A DNA stretch of 33,694 bases from JBAZHE01 sp041652555. GTDB taxonomy: Bacteria > Patescibacteriota > Patescibacteriia > Patescibacteriales > WJLG01. Position 1 is the stretch's first letter, and every line of letters begins with the position of its first letter. Both the position numbers and the translations under genes were made by a program. The stretch spans positions 1 to 33,694 of the forward strand of contig JBAZHE010000015.1 of NCBI GenBank assembly GCA_041652555.1. The letters run 5' to 3'. Below the pieces are notes generated by a model. The model saw only the letters and a list, made by a program, of their open reading frames with translations. It did no database searches and was not told the origin of the DNA. This document shows, piece by piece, positions 5,730 to 14,433 of this stretch.

Positions 5730-7040
5730 ATGTTTAATTGGAGAAAACCAATAATATATTTATTATTACATATAAGCGGAAGTAAGATTCCACAGAATTT
5801 AAGTTTGATTAAAAAACTTGATAAGCTTTCCTTGGAGGAAAAGAAGAAATATCAAGATGAAAAACTTAAAGCATTATTATTCCATACTTATAAAAATGTT
5901 CCTTATTACACAAAAGTTTTAAAAGAAGCTGAAGTTATTAAGGATAATGTTGTTGTTTTGGATAATTTTAAAAATATCCCATTGTTAACAAAGGAAATAA
6001 TCAGAAGAGAAGGTGAGAATTTATATTCAAAAGATTATAAGTCAAGAAAATTTTATGAGAATACTTCTGGTGGATCAACTGGCGAACCAGTGCGTTTTAT
6101 ACAGGATAAAAGTTATGAAGATTGGAATAATGCCACTAAAATTTATTATAAATTAACCGCCGGACAAAATATAGGTGATAGGGAATTAAGATTTTGGGGA
6201 AGCGAAAGAGACTTGCTAGAAGGCAAAGAAAAATTATCCATTAGATTGAGAAATTGGCTCTATAACAGAAGAGAATTCAACACCTTCAAAATGTCAGAAA
6301 AGGAGATGTTGTTTTATGTTGAAAAATGGAATAAATACAATCCTAAATGGATTGAGGCTTACGTGCAATCAATTTATGAATTTGCAAAGTTTATAGAGAA
6401 AAATAATTTAAAGATTAAATCTCCTAAAAATGGCATATTAACCTCAGCTGGAACTCTATTTCCAGAAATGAAACAAACCGTAGAAAAAGTTTTCAAATGC
6501 AAAGTGTATAACAGATATGGAAGCAGAGAAGTCGGTGGAGCCGCTTTTGGAAATAAGGAACTAAATATAAGTTATTGGAATCAAAAGATTGAATTAGTTA
6601 ATCCTATTAATAATATAGGAAAAATATTAATAACTAATTTAAAAAATTATTCGATGCCATTAATTAGATATGAAATAGGGGATATCGGGGTTGATAGTAT
6701 AACTTGGGGAAATATAAAAAGTATCTCTGGCAGAGAAATGAGTATATTCAAAACTAAGGATGGCAAAATTATACCTGCAGAATTTTTTATTCATTTTATA
6801 GGCGTTGTTTACAACAATAATGCTATTTCTAAATTTCAAGTTATTCAGAAAGAATATGATAAAATATTAATTAAGACTGTAATAAATAATATAAATAATT
6901 TCAATTCAAATAAAGGAAAAATAGAGAATGCAATAAGAAAAGAAATGGGTAATGATTGTAAAATTAATTGGGAATTTGTAAATGATATTGAACCGTTAAA
7001 AAACGGGAAATATCTTTATACAATTTGTGAAATAAAATGA
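5730..7040 (+). CDS. CapK/PaaK-like adenylate-forming enzyme
   Basis: 436 residues from ATG 5730, which is preferred to ATG 5694 because the latter lies inside the preceding gene. The phosphate-binding motif NTSGGSTGEP is at about residues 111-120. YNRYGSREVGG further on matches the adenylate-contacting region, and IRYEIGDIG the hinge region. It is related to phenylacetate-CoA ligase and to CapK of capsule loci, so it probably activates a carboxylic acid as an adenylate for modifying a surface glycan. The true substrate cannot be read from sequence. The stop overlaps the next gene's ATG (7037-7040). Confidence 0.85.
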   Translation: MFNWRKPIIYLLLHISGSKIPQNLSLIKKLDKLSLEEKKKYQDEKLKALLFHTYKNVPYYTKVLKEAEVIKDNVVVLDNFKNIPLLTKEIIRREGENLYSKDYKSRKFYENTSGGSTGEPVRFIQDKSYEDWNNATKIYYKLTAGQNIGDRELRFWGSERDLLEGKEKLSIRLRNWLYNRREFNTFKMSEKEMLFYVEKWNKYNPKWIEAYVQSIYEFAKFIEKNNLKIKSPKNGILTSAGTLFPEMKQTVEKVFKCKVYNRYGSREVGGAAFGNKELNISYWNQKIELVNPINNIGKILITNLKNYSMPLIRYEIGDIGVDSITWGNIKSISGREMSIFKTKDGKIIPAEFFIHFIGVVYNNNAISKFQVIQKEYDKILIKTVINNINNFNSNKGKIENAIRKEMGNDCKINWEFVNDIEPLKNGKYLYTICEIK

Positions 7041-7990
7041 GTAATCAACCGTTAATAAGTGTAGTAATCCCTACATATAACAGGAAATATACCATCCAAC
7101 GTGCTATCAATTCCATATTAACACAAACCTATAAAAACTGGGAAATAGTTATTGTGGATGATGGGTCAGTTGATAATACGAAAGAAGAAATTAAACAATT
7201 TCTAAATAATTCTAAAATTAAATATTATCATCAAAAAAATAGTGGGGTTTGTTCTGCTCGTAATTTTGGGATACTTAAAGCAACAGGAGAATATGTTTCA
7301 TTTTTAGATTCCGATGATGAATATTTTCCCGATAGACTAGAAAAACAATTGTATGAAATGTTAAAAGTGAATGCGATTTTTTCTTTATCTAATCGATTGA
7401 CCGCAATTGAAGGTAAAATAGATAAAAAAATAAAAAATATACACAATAAAAATTATTTCTTATCCAAACTTGATGTTATAAAGTTAAACATTCCATTATC
7501 TGCCACCTTAATGATGTTTAAAAAAAACAAATTAGGTGAAATTAAATTTGAAGAAGATTTACCAGCTAGTAATGATTTTGACTTCATATTAAGAGTTTTA
7601 AATAAAATCAATGTATTATTTATAAAGGATAATCTTAATTTAATACATAAGACACTAAAAATAGAAAGGATTTCCACAAATTATACAAAAAAAATAAAAG
7701 GATTTTTAATTATTGAAAATAAAATAGAAAAAGGGGAATATTTATTAAACGATAACGAAAAGAGATTACTTAAAGAATCTATTTTAAGTCATCTTGGGTT
7801 ATTTTTTATTTTTAATAATGATTGCGCCTCCAGTAGGGGTGTTTTTAAAAAGTATTTTAATATTAAAAAAATAGATTTAAAATACTTTAAAAATTTCCTA
7901 CTTTTTGTTTTTTCCTACTTTTTGTTTTTTCCACAAATACTGGTTATATTGAGTAAAATTTTATGGAGAATGAAATTTATAAAAAAATAA
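7037..7990 (+). CDS. GT2 family glycosyltransferase
   Basis: 317 residues. The GT-A signature is clear: ISVVIPTYNRKYTIQRAI at the N-terminus, EIVIVDDGSVDNT (about residues 36-48) and SFLDSDDE with the DxD-type metal site (about residues 88-95). The C-terminus is hydrophobic (FLLFVFSYFLFFPQILVIL), suggesting membrane association. It should use a nucleotide-sugar donor on the inner membrane face. Start by ATGA overlap with the adenylating enzyme; the next gene starts two bases after its stop, so translation is likely coupled. Very AT-rich, with many ATA, AAA and TTA codons. Confidence 0.9.
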   Translation: MSNQPLISVVIPTYNRKYTIQRAINSILTQTYKNWEIVIVDDGSVDNTKEEIKQFLNNSKIKYYHQKNSGVCSARNFGILKATGEYVSFLDSDDEYFPDRLEKQLYEMLKVNAIFSLSNRLTAIEGKIDKKIKNIHNKNYFLSKLDVIKLNIPLSATLMMFKKNKLGEIKFEEDLPASNDFDFILRVLNKINVLFIKDNLNLIHKTLKIERISTNYTKKIKGFLIIENKIEKGEYLLNDNEKRLLKESILSHLGLFFIFNNDCASSRGVFKKYFNIKKIDLKYFKNFLLFVFSYFLFFPQILVILSKILWRMKFIKK

Positions 7991-7991
7991 T

Positions 7992-9158
7992 ATGAAAGAA
8001 AAAAAAATATTAATAATATGTAATAGATTTCCTAATATTTCAGAGACTTTTATTAGAAGTCAAATAGATTTTTTATTAACAGTTAGTAGTAATGTTCATA
8101 TTTTTGCTTGTGGCAGAAAAGTCAATAATTATTTATTAAACAAATATGAACATGTTTTTGGTTTAAAATCTAACACGCAAAAGATTCTATTTTTTCCATT
8201 TTATTTTTTTAATTATATATTTAAAAACCCAGTTTTAGTATTTAAAAGTTTAAATATTTTTAAATATGGGAAAGATGCATTATATCTAAAACTATTTTAT
8301 GCTGTCATATTTTTTTATAAAAAAAAATATGACATAATAATAACTCACTTCGGCAGATCTGGTAACGTAGGTGCTTTTATAAAAAAAAATATTATACCCG
8401 ATGTTAAATTGTTAAGTGTTTTTCATGGAGCTGACATCCGTGAAGGAATAAAGAAGCAAGGAAAAATATATTCTAACTTATTTAATATCGCAAATAATAT
8501 AATTGCCATATCCTCATATAATAATTACTATTTAAAAAAATGGGGTGCTAGAAATATAGTTAAACTTCATAATGGGATAGATATTGATTATTACAAGGAG
8601 ACAAGGAGACAAGGAGACAAGGAGATTGTAATACTATCAGTTGGGAGGCTAGTTTGGGAAAAAGGATATATTTCTGCACTTGAGGTAGTAAAAAAAGTTA
8701 TAAAAAATAATCCAAACCTAAAAATAAATTATATTATTGTTGGGGAAGGAATAATGAGAAAAAAGCTTGAAAAATATATTTTAGAAAATAATCTTCGCGA
8801 AAATATTATTTTGGCTGGCGCTAAAAAAGTTAATGAAGTTTTAGATTATTATTTAAATACTGACATATTTCTTCTAACAAGTGTTGCTGAGGCTTTACCA
8901 ACTGTCATATTAGAAGCCTCTGCCTGCGCACTTCCGGTGGTTGCTACAAACGTTGGTAGTATATCAGAAGAAGTCGAGGATTGTTATAGTGGTTTTCTTA
9001 TCCCAGTAAACAACACATTAGAATTATATAATAAGCTAAATATTTTAATTAAAGATAAGCAAAAAAGAATTGAGTTCGGAAAACATGGAAGAGAAATTAT
9101 GTGCAAAAAATTTAATAAAAATAAACTAAATGAAGAATTATTAAAATTAATTCAATAA
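7992..9158 (+). CDS. GT4 family glycosyltransferase with internal octamer repeat
   Basis: 388 residues, GT-B fold. The N-terminal domain opens KKILIICNRFPNISETFI, a motif of colanic-acid-type GT4 enzymes. VFHGADIREG is mid-domain, and the C-terminal domain starts at VILSVGRLVWEKG. The donor motif E-x7-E is EALPTVILE. The interdomain linker (about residues 200-212, reading YKETRRQGDKEI) is encoded by four tandem copies of ACAAGGAG. With this copy number the frame is open. It is the fourth gene of the cluster and is followed by the flippase four bases later. Confidence 0.9.
   Translation: MKEKKILIICNRFPNISETFIRSQIDFLLTVSSNVHIFACGRKVNNYLLNKYEHVFGLKSNTQKILFFPFYFFNYIFKNPVLVFKSLNIFKYGKDALYLKLFYAVIFFYKKKYDIIITHFGRSGNVGAFIKKNIIPDVKLLSVFHGADIREGIKKQGKIYSNLFNIANNIIAISSYNNYYLKKWGARNIVKLHNGIDIDYYKETRRQGDKEIVILSVGRLVWEKGYISALEVVKKVIKNNPNLKINYIIVGEGIMRKKLEKYILENNLRENIILAGAKKVNEVLDYYLNTDIFLLTSVAEALPTVILEASACALPVVATNVGSISEEVEDCYSGFLIPVNNTLELYNKLNILIKDKQKRIEFGKHGREIMCKKFNKNKLNEELLKLIQ
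8593..8624 (+). repeat. Octamer tandem repeat (ACAAGGAG)x4 inside a GT4 gene
   Basis: Four exact head-to-tail copies, 32 bp. Eight is not a multiple of three, so gain or loss of one unit would shift the frame at about residue 201 of 388 and remove the catalytic C-terminal half. Confidence 0.95.
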
Positions 9159-9162
9159 AATA

Positions 9163-10413
9163 ATGTTTTTAAATAACTATTTAAAAAACAGGACAATAAT
9201 TCACAATTTTGTCTGGAGAGTTTTACAAATCTTTGGCAAACAGGGAATAACTTTTTTAATACTTTTTTTATGCGCAAAATTGTTAACTCCATATGATTTT
9301 GGTATTTATAACTACACACTAGCTGCAATTTTTTTTCTAATTATATTTGGAGATTTTGGTATATCAACAGCAACTTCTAAATATGTTGCCGAATTCAATA
9401 CTACAGACAAAGAGGGGTTGAAATTAATCCTATTTAATTCCTTAATACCAATTCTATTATTTGGAACATGTATAAGTTTGGTTGTTATTGTATTTGGCAG
9501 GTTATTTTTTGGTGATGATAAATATAAATTTGTTCTATATGTCCTGCCATTAATATTTTTAATGCCAATCAGTTCTTTATTAGATGGAATCTTTAGAGGA
9601 TTAAAAAAATTTAAAATATTATCTATAGCCTCTCTTTTGATTGGTTTGTCGTCAACCGTATTCGTATACATCCTCATTAATAAATATGGGTTGATCGGGG
9701 CACTTATCTCTCAAAATATCTATTATACGCTTCTAGTTGTGGTGCTTCTTGTTATATATAGAAAACTATATTTTAAATTTAGCATATCTTTGATAAAAAA
9801 AATATCTACTTATGCTTTTTTAGTTGGAGTAGCAAATATAGGCTATTTCCTATATACCAAGGTTGATTTAATAATGCTCGGAAAGTTTAAATATGTAATT
9901 GAGACTGGATACTATGGTCTCATAAGCACTCTTTTTTCTCTTTCTTTAATGTTGTTTGCCATCTTGGGGCATGTTATAGCACCAAACAATATTGAATTAA
10001 AAATTCATAACAAAAATGAACAAATTAAAAGAAATGTAAAAAAGTTTATTTTCATCTTGCCAGTTATAGGTGTTTTTATGTCATTAATCTTATATCTATT
10101 AGTACCATTAATAATCAGATACTTTTTACCGAATTACGATAATCCTGTTTTTTTTAATATATTTCATATATTTCTATTTGTAATTCCAATTGCTGTTTTA
10201 GAGGCCTCGCTATCAAATGGATTTATAACACCTCTTGGACATGTTAGTATATTAACAAAGGCCATAATAATAGGAGGGGTGTTAAATATAGTATTTAATT
10301 TTATTTTTTTACATTACTTTGGATATATAGGGATAATACTCAGCACAGTAATAGTACATAATGTTATAAACATTACAAAGATCTATATTTTTTGGAAAAA
10401 AATTAACGTTTAA
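9163..10413 (+). CDS. Wzx-type polysaccharide flippase (MOP superfamily)
   Basis: 416 residues, almost entirely hydrophobic with about 12 membrane segments, the usual Wzx length. The N-terminus (NYLKNRTIIHNFVWRVLQIF, then ITFLILFLCAKLLTPYDFG) is characteristic: a helix, then a segment ending TPYDFGIYNY. The GDFGISTATSKYVAEF stretch is the conserved second-helix region of the family. It probably flips the lipid-linked glycan built by the upstream transferases. Its last 11 bases overlap the 3' end of the convergent gene. No Wzy polymerase is recognisable nearby. Confidence 0.9.
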   Translation: MFLNNYLKNRTIIHNFVWRVLQIFGKQGITFLILFLCAKLLTPYDFGIYNYTLAAIFFLIIFGDFGISTATSKYVAEFNTTDKEGLKLILFNSLIPILLFGTCISLVVIVFGRLFFGDDKYKFVLYVLPLIFLMPISSLLDGIFRGLKKFKILSIASLLIGLSSTVFVYILINKYGLIGALISQNIYYTLLVVVLLVIYRKLYFKFSISLIKKISTYAFLVGVANIGYFLYTKVDLIMLGKFKYVIETGYYGLISTLFSLSLMLFAILGHVIAPNNIELKIHNKNEQIKRNVKKFIFILPVIGVFMSLILYLLVPLIIRYFLPNYDNPVFFNIFHIFLFVIPIAVLEASLSNGFITPLGHVSILTKAIIIGGVLNIVFNFIFLHYFGYIGIILSTVIVHNVINITKIYIFWKKINV

Positions 10414-12661
10414 CTCTATAAATTTCAATACCATTTATTGTATTTAGGTATTCCAAATCATCTTCTATTTTAATTTTGTAATCGCCAGACGTAGTAATAG
10501 TGCTTTCCAAATTGCTTATTTTTTGATTTATAAGTTCACTTCTATCAAGTTCTTCTGAGAATGAGTCTATATCTTGGGAATTAATAATAGAGTTAATATA
10601 ATCAAACTTATCATCTTCATAAACAAGCACATACTTTATGTCATAGTCTAATAGTGAGAAATCTTTAAAATCTATTATTTTTTCAGCTGGAAAAGATGCT
10701 CTATCTGAATATAGAGATAAAACACTTGTTGATTTGTGTACCGTGCCTGGTCTTATAAAAGATTCATTTTCTTCACTAATATTCTTTATATAATCAGCCA
10801 CCTCTAATAAATATGAATTATTTTGCTTTTTCAATCTTTTAATATTTCTGTCATATGAATATGGGAATACTAATAATATTAACAAAAATAAAACAAAAAA
10901 TGATAAAAATTTATTTGTATAAAGCTTTGTCAATATATAGAAAACAATCCCCACACTCAAAGAAAATGTTATCATTATTATGGCCGTATAATAATTATGA
11001 AAAAACATAACCTTAGAGGCAACTATCCAATAAATAAATGAACCAATTATAAAAGAATATAAACACAACTTATATCCTTTGACTCTTATAAAAGCAACTA
11101 CAATAAACCCAATCAAACCAATATAAAAAACATTATTGGTCATATACGGTTTAAATTCATTATTTATCATGTAACTATACATACCCCAATTAAATATTAA
11201 CGAAGGATCGGTCAAGAATGATTTAGTGAATTTAGCTAAGTTTATGTATTTTAAGAATAATACTGATAAAAATACTACTATTAAACCAGATAGTAGTAAA
11301 TATTTTTTATTTTTTAGTATTTTATTTATATGATTATCTATATAATTAATATATTTTTTCATTAAAAGAAAAATGCAATACAGAAAAAATACCCCAAATA
11401 AAAATATTATTATTGATTTTATAGCATTTTGTGGCAAATTAGCCAACGATATCTTAAATATTATGACAGGTAATACTGATAAAAATATTAAAATAGATAT
11501 ATCTTTTAAAAAATTTTCAACTTTTTTACTATTTGCAATCGATATAATGATAATAATTGGCATTAACCAAAGCAATATTGAATATTTACTAACGACACCT
11601 AACCCTAAAAACATGCCAGCCCAAAATAAACTTGATTGATTTTTTTCTCGATAATATTTAAGTAAATATATTAAAGATAAAAAAGTAGAAACAATAAGCA
11701 ATCCGTCTTCAACCGTTATATATGATAAAAGATTAATAATAGGATTTATAGCTAATAAAAAAACTATAATTAAAGATTGTTTTCTTCCTAACCATTTTGA
11801 AAATAATAAATAAGCTAAAAATAAAGTTAAACTTCCCATAACCTGCATAAAAAGTCTTGTATTATATTCCGTGCTATTATTTGGAAAAAGGAAATATGTC
11901 GCCATAAGACCCCATTCAATTATTGGAGGACTACCAAATTTTTCAAAAACTCCTTGGGGATTTGTAATAGGATTTGCTAAATATTTTTTTTGATATATAA
12001 ATGGATTCTTTTTATTGTACATATTATTCGCTGGTTCTACATATGAATCATACTTCATTGTATGTTCACCAACGAATGGTAAGTTAAAATATGGTATTTT
12101 TATAAATAAATTCATTATTAAAATTAATATTAAAATTAGAGAATATACTACCTTTTTACTTTTCGCTTGATTTAAAATTTTCAATGATACCTCTTTTTTC
12201 TTCATCTTTAATATTTTTTTATTTTCTCTTTCTGTATTAATAGAATTAATAATTATCTTTCTATTAAAATAAAAAGATAAAAACCCCAAACAAATAGTAA
12301 ATACATTTAATATTATTGAATGATTAGATAAAAAAGAATGTAATATATTTAATAAATATATTTCTTTTATTAATTTTAATCCGGAATAACGGATGGTGTA
12401 TAACAAGAGAACTGGTATAAAAATAAATTTTATATAATGACCTACTATTTTTTCATTATATTTTTTATTATTTTTAACAAAGAAAAAAGATAAAATAAAT
12501 GGGCAAATACAGGCTAACGAAATTAATAAATCATTGTTAATGAATTTATTTACAGAAATTATTACTAATTGTTCTAAAATAATTAACAATAAACATAAAA
12601 AAAACAGATTTCCAAATAAAATCATAAATTGTTTTTTGTTTTTTGTGAAAAAATTTTCCAT
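10403..12661 (-). CDS. Multi-pass GT-C (GT39/ArnT-like) membrane glycosyltransferase
   Basis: 752 residues with roughly 12-16 hydrophobic segments. A periplasmic-type loop after the segment near residue 185 (VGEHTMKYDSYVEPANNMYN) sits where GT-C enzymes carry acidic catalytic residues, and FGSPPIIEWGLMATYFLF resembles the region after the next loop. A soluble C-terminal part (about 610-752) lacks a recognised domain. It likely transfers a sugar from a polyprenyl-phosphate donor outside the membrane. The start lies one base past the stop of the LamG-like gene, so the two form an operon. The long N-terminal extension of about four hydrophobic segments is unusual. Confidence 0.75.
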   Translation of the reverse strand: MENFFTKNKKQFMILFGNLFFLCLLLIILEQLVIISVNKFINNDLLISLACICPFILSFFFVKNNKKYNEKIVGHYIKFIFIPVLLLYTIRYSGLKLIKEIYLLNILHSFLSNHSIILNVFTICLGFLSFYFNRKIIINSINTERENKKILKMKKKEVSLKILNQAKSKKVVYSLILILILIMNLFIKIPYFNLPFVGEHTMKYDSYVEPANNMYNKKNPFIYQKKYLANPITNPQGVFEKFGSPPIIEWGLMATYFLFPNNSTEYNTRLFMQVMGSLTLFLAYLLFSKWLGRKQSLIIVFLLAINPIINLLSYITVEDGLLIVSTFLSLIYLLKYYREKNQSSLFWAGMFLGLGVVSKYSILLWLMPIIIIISIANSKKVENFLKDISILIFLSVLPVIIFKISLANLPQNAIKSIIIFLFGVFFLYCIFLLMKKYINYIDNHINKILKNKKYLLLSGLIVVFLSVLFLKYINLAKFTKSFLTDPSLIFNWGMYSYMINNEFKPYMTNNVFYIGLIGFIVVAFIRVKGYKLCLYSFIIGSFIYWIVASKVMFFHNYYTAIIMITFSLSVGIVFYILTKLYTNKFLSFFVLFLLILLVFPYSYDRNIKRLKKQNNSYLLEVADYIKNISEENESFIRPGTVHKSTSVLSLYSDRASFPAEKIIDFKDFSLLDYDIKYVLVYEDDKFDYINSIINSQDIDSFSEELDRSELINQKISNLESTITTSGDYKIKIEDDLEYLNTINGIEIYRVKR

Positions 12662-12662
12662 C

Positions 12663-14174
12663 TTATTTTTTTACTTCAATTTTGAACTTAGTAAGTTCTC
12701 CCGTGCCATAAATTGATAGTTTTGTAATTTCAGTATCTGGCGAAAATATTAAATTAATAGAACTTTTAGGCTTTAAAGTGGTAGCTGTTAATTTGGCTTG
12801 GTAAATATTTCCTTCGAGATATGGATTAGTGCTATTATTATGTATAGTTTCGCCAATACTTAAATTATTTCTACCATTATAATCTTTCCAAATTGTTTCA
12901 TTGGCAAAATATTCACGGCCAGCGAAAATACCATCTACAAAAAATTCAATGTAACCATTGGTAACTGGAGTGCTTGTAGAAATAGGGGAATAAACTGCTA
13001 AAAAAGTATGTTTTTGATTAAAAAAAGTTTCGTCTATGCTATAAGTAATTTTATAAAATGGCCCGGTAGAAGTAGACATACGACCAACTGAAAAACTAAC
13101 ACTTTTTTCATTCTGCCATATCTCCCAATTATAGTGTCCAATAATCTGTTGTCCATTTTCAGCCTTCTCAGGTGTCCACTCAGCGTAAACAGTAAATGGT
13201 CCGTCTTCAAATTGGTCGGCGGTGTTAGGCATTACTAGACGTGTGGAGCCGTCCATGTGGATAGCGCCGTCTTTTGTATCGATAAGTGATGGTACGCTTT
13301 CGTGGAGTCTGATGGCGGTCGTGTCTTTGTCCTTGTTTATATATAGCTTCTTGTCGCTACTCATTACGACAGGGGATTTGAGGGCGGTGTTTGCGCCCCC
13401 CTTGTCTGTGACTAGGTAGATATCCTTGCCGTCGTAGCCGATGATAGCGGTGCGAGTTTCACCCATAAAATAATCAGGTAGGGGATATTTGAGAGTGATG
13501 TCCTTGTATTTCATAACTAGCTCTTTCTGGGTTTGGTAGAGAGTGATATCGCCTCGGAGGAGTTGGTTGTAGCGGGTGGATTGCCAGAATACTTCTATGG
13601 CAAAGCCTTTGGTAGTAGAAGAAGAACACACCCCGCCCTCCGGGCACCCCTCTTGATAGAGGGGATTATCTAATACGGGGGAGAAGTTCATGAAGCTGAT
13701 TATGTCTTTGTAATCGGTTTGTTTAAATAGTTTGTAGATGTTTTCTTCTGATGTTTCGACATCGAAGTAATCGCCGATGTTGTCGGCGTTCCAGTCATAA
13801 TCCCATTTTACGTCTGTTAAATCAGGTGGCAAAATAAAAGACACGCCACTGGATGCCGTGAGTTCGGCCTCGATGGTGGCGTTGTTTAAGACTACCTTTG
13901 GTTCATAGACAGCATAAGTAAGTCCATCAAGATAGCGGAAAGTCTCTCCGTCTAGTTCTTGTCTAGAACCTAGAGCTGGAGTCTGCTCCAATCTGAATTC
14001 ACCCTTATCATCATTCTTAGATCCAACATTAATAGTCAGAGTCTTCTCGTAACCAAAGGGGAGGAAGTTGAGGTAGAGAATAGTTAAAAGAACTGCAGCC
14101 GGGATTAGCCAAGCGGCAATTAAAATATAATTTGGCTTTTTGATTAGGTTGATGATATTTTTAAGTATTTGCAT
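12663..14174 (-). CDS. Membrane-anchored LamG-like (concanavalin A-like lectin) protein
   Basis: 503 residues from ATG 14174. A longer frame to 14348 is rejected because the promoter (14236-14264) and a REP-like hairpin lie inside that extension, and the truncated paralogue at 15783 begins at the matching place. One membrane segment (about residues 15-38, NYILIAAWLIPAAVLLTILY) anchors an extracellular beta-rich region. The C-terminal part (about 300-470; GPFTVYAEWTPE, IEFFVDGIFAGREYF, LEGNIYQAKLTA) has the LamG/pentraxin jelly-roll pattern. It probably binds or displays glycan at the surface. Residues about 170-184 are encoded by an inserted GC palindrome. Confidence 0.75.
   Translation of the reverse strand: MQILKNIINLIKKPNYILIAAWLIPAAVLLTILYLNFLPFGYEKTLTINVGSKNDDKGEFRLEQTPALGSRQELDGETFRYLDGLTYAVYEPKVVLNNATIEAELTASSGVSFILPPDLTDVKWDYDWNADNIGDYFDVETSEENIYKLFKQTDYKDIISFMNFSPVLDNPLYQEGCPEGGVCSSSTTKGFAIEVFWQSTRYNQLLRGDITLYQTQKELVMKYKDITLKYPLPDYFMGETRTAIIGYDGKDIYLVTDKGGANTALKSPVVMSSDKKLYINKDKDTTAIRLHESVPSLIDTKDGAIHMDGSTRLVMPNTADQFEDGPFTVYAEWTPEKAENGQQIIGHYNWEIWQNEKSVSFSVGRMSTSTGPFYKITYSIDETFFNQKHTFLAVYSPISTSTPVTNGYIEFFVDGIFAGREYFANETIWKDYNGRNNLSIGETIHNNSTNPYLEGNIYQAKLTATTLKPKSSINLIFSPDTEITKLSIYGTGELTKFKIEVKK
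13627..13664 (-). repeat. REP-like double hairpin inside the LamG-like coding sequence
   Basis: On the minus strand, CCCCTCT-atca-AGAGGGG (13647-13664), then GCCC/GGGC (13635-13645), ending CGGGGTGTG. It matches the pattern of the modules at 2078 and 2874. It is read in frame as part of YQEGCPEGGVCSSSTT, a Cys/Gly-rich stretch unlike the rest of the protein. Confidence 0.8.
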
Positions 14175-14184
14175 ATAAAACTGG

Positions 14185-14204
14185 ATACCGGCCTTCGCCG
14201 GTAT
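14185..14204. repeat. REP-like hairpin (the 'VIPAKAGIQ' element) in the LamG leader
   Basis: ATACCGGC-cttc-GCCGGTAT, a perfect 8-bp stem. Its minus-strand translation would read RVIPAKAGIQ, a well-known spurious peptide of a widespread bacterial intergenic repeat. It lies between the promoter and ATG 14174. Confidence 0.85.
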
Positions 14205-14235
14205 GACACGGCGGTGGAAAATTAAATTTTGTTTA

Positions 14236-14264
14236 ATAATAACTATTTTTTTATAAAATGTCAA
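14236..14264 (-). promoter_or_regulatory. Promoter of the LamG/GT-C operon
   Basis: On the minus strand, perfect TTGACA (14259-14264), 17-bp spacer, TATTAT (14236-14241). The predicted start is near 14229, giving a leader of about 55 nt. Nearly the same sequence occurs at 15841-15869. Confidence 0.85.
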
Positions 14265-14375
14265 GGGTTTGGTTGGAGAATTATTTAAAAAGTGGTACAA
14301 TAAAGAAGTTGGCAAATAAAAATTCATATATTTTTGTATTTTTAGCATTAAAAATATCTTGAAATTATTAATTTA

Positions 14376-14424
14376 GGTATTTGTAATACCAATATTTGAC
14401 TTAATTTTGGTATTGTGATAACAT
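14376..14424 (+). promoter_or_regulatory. Promoter of the ATPase gene with two inverted repeats
   Basis: TTGACT (14396-14401), 17-bp spacer, TAACAT (14419-14424), ten bases from ATG 14434, so the message is nearly leaderless. AATACCAA (14385-14392) and TTGGTATT (14407-14414) form an 8-bp inverted repeat around the -35. GGTATT-tgt-AATACC (14376-14390) overlaps it. This looks like an operator. Confidence 0.65.
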
Positions 14425-14433
14425 AAAATTACT

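Noticed and set aside
14175..14348. N-terminal extension of the LamG-like protein
   Set aside because: It contains the promoter (14236-14264) and the VIPAKAGIQ repeat, and the paralogue at 15783 starts at the equivalent of ATG 14174.
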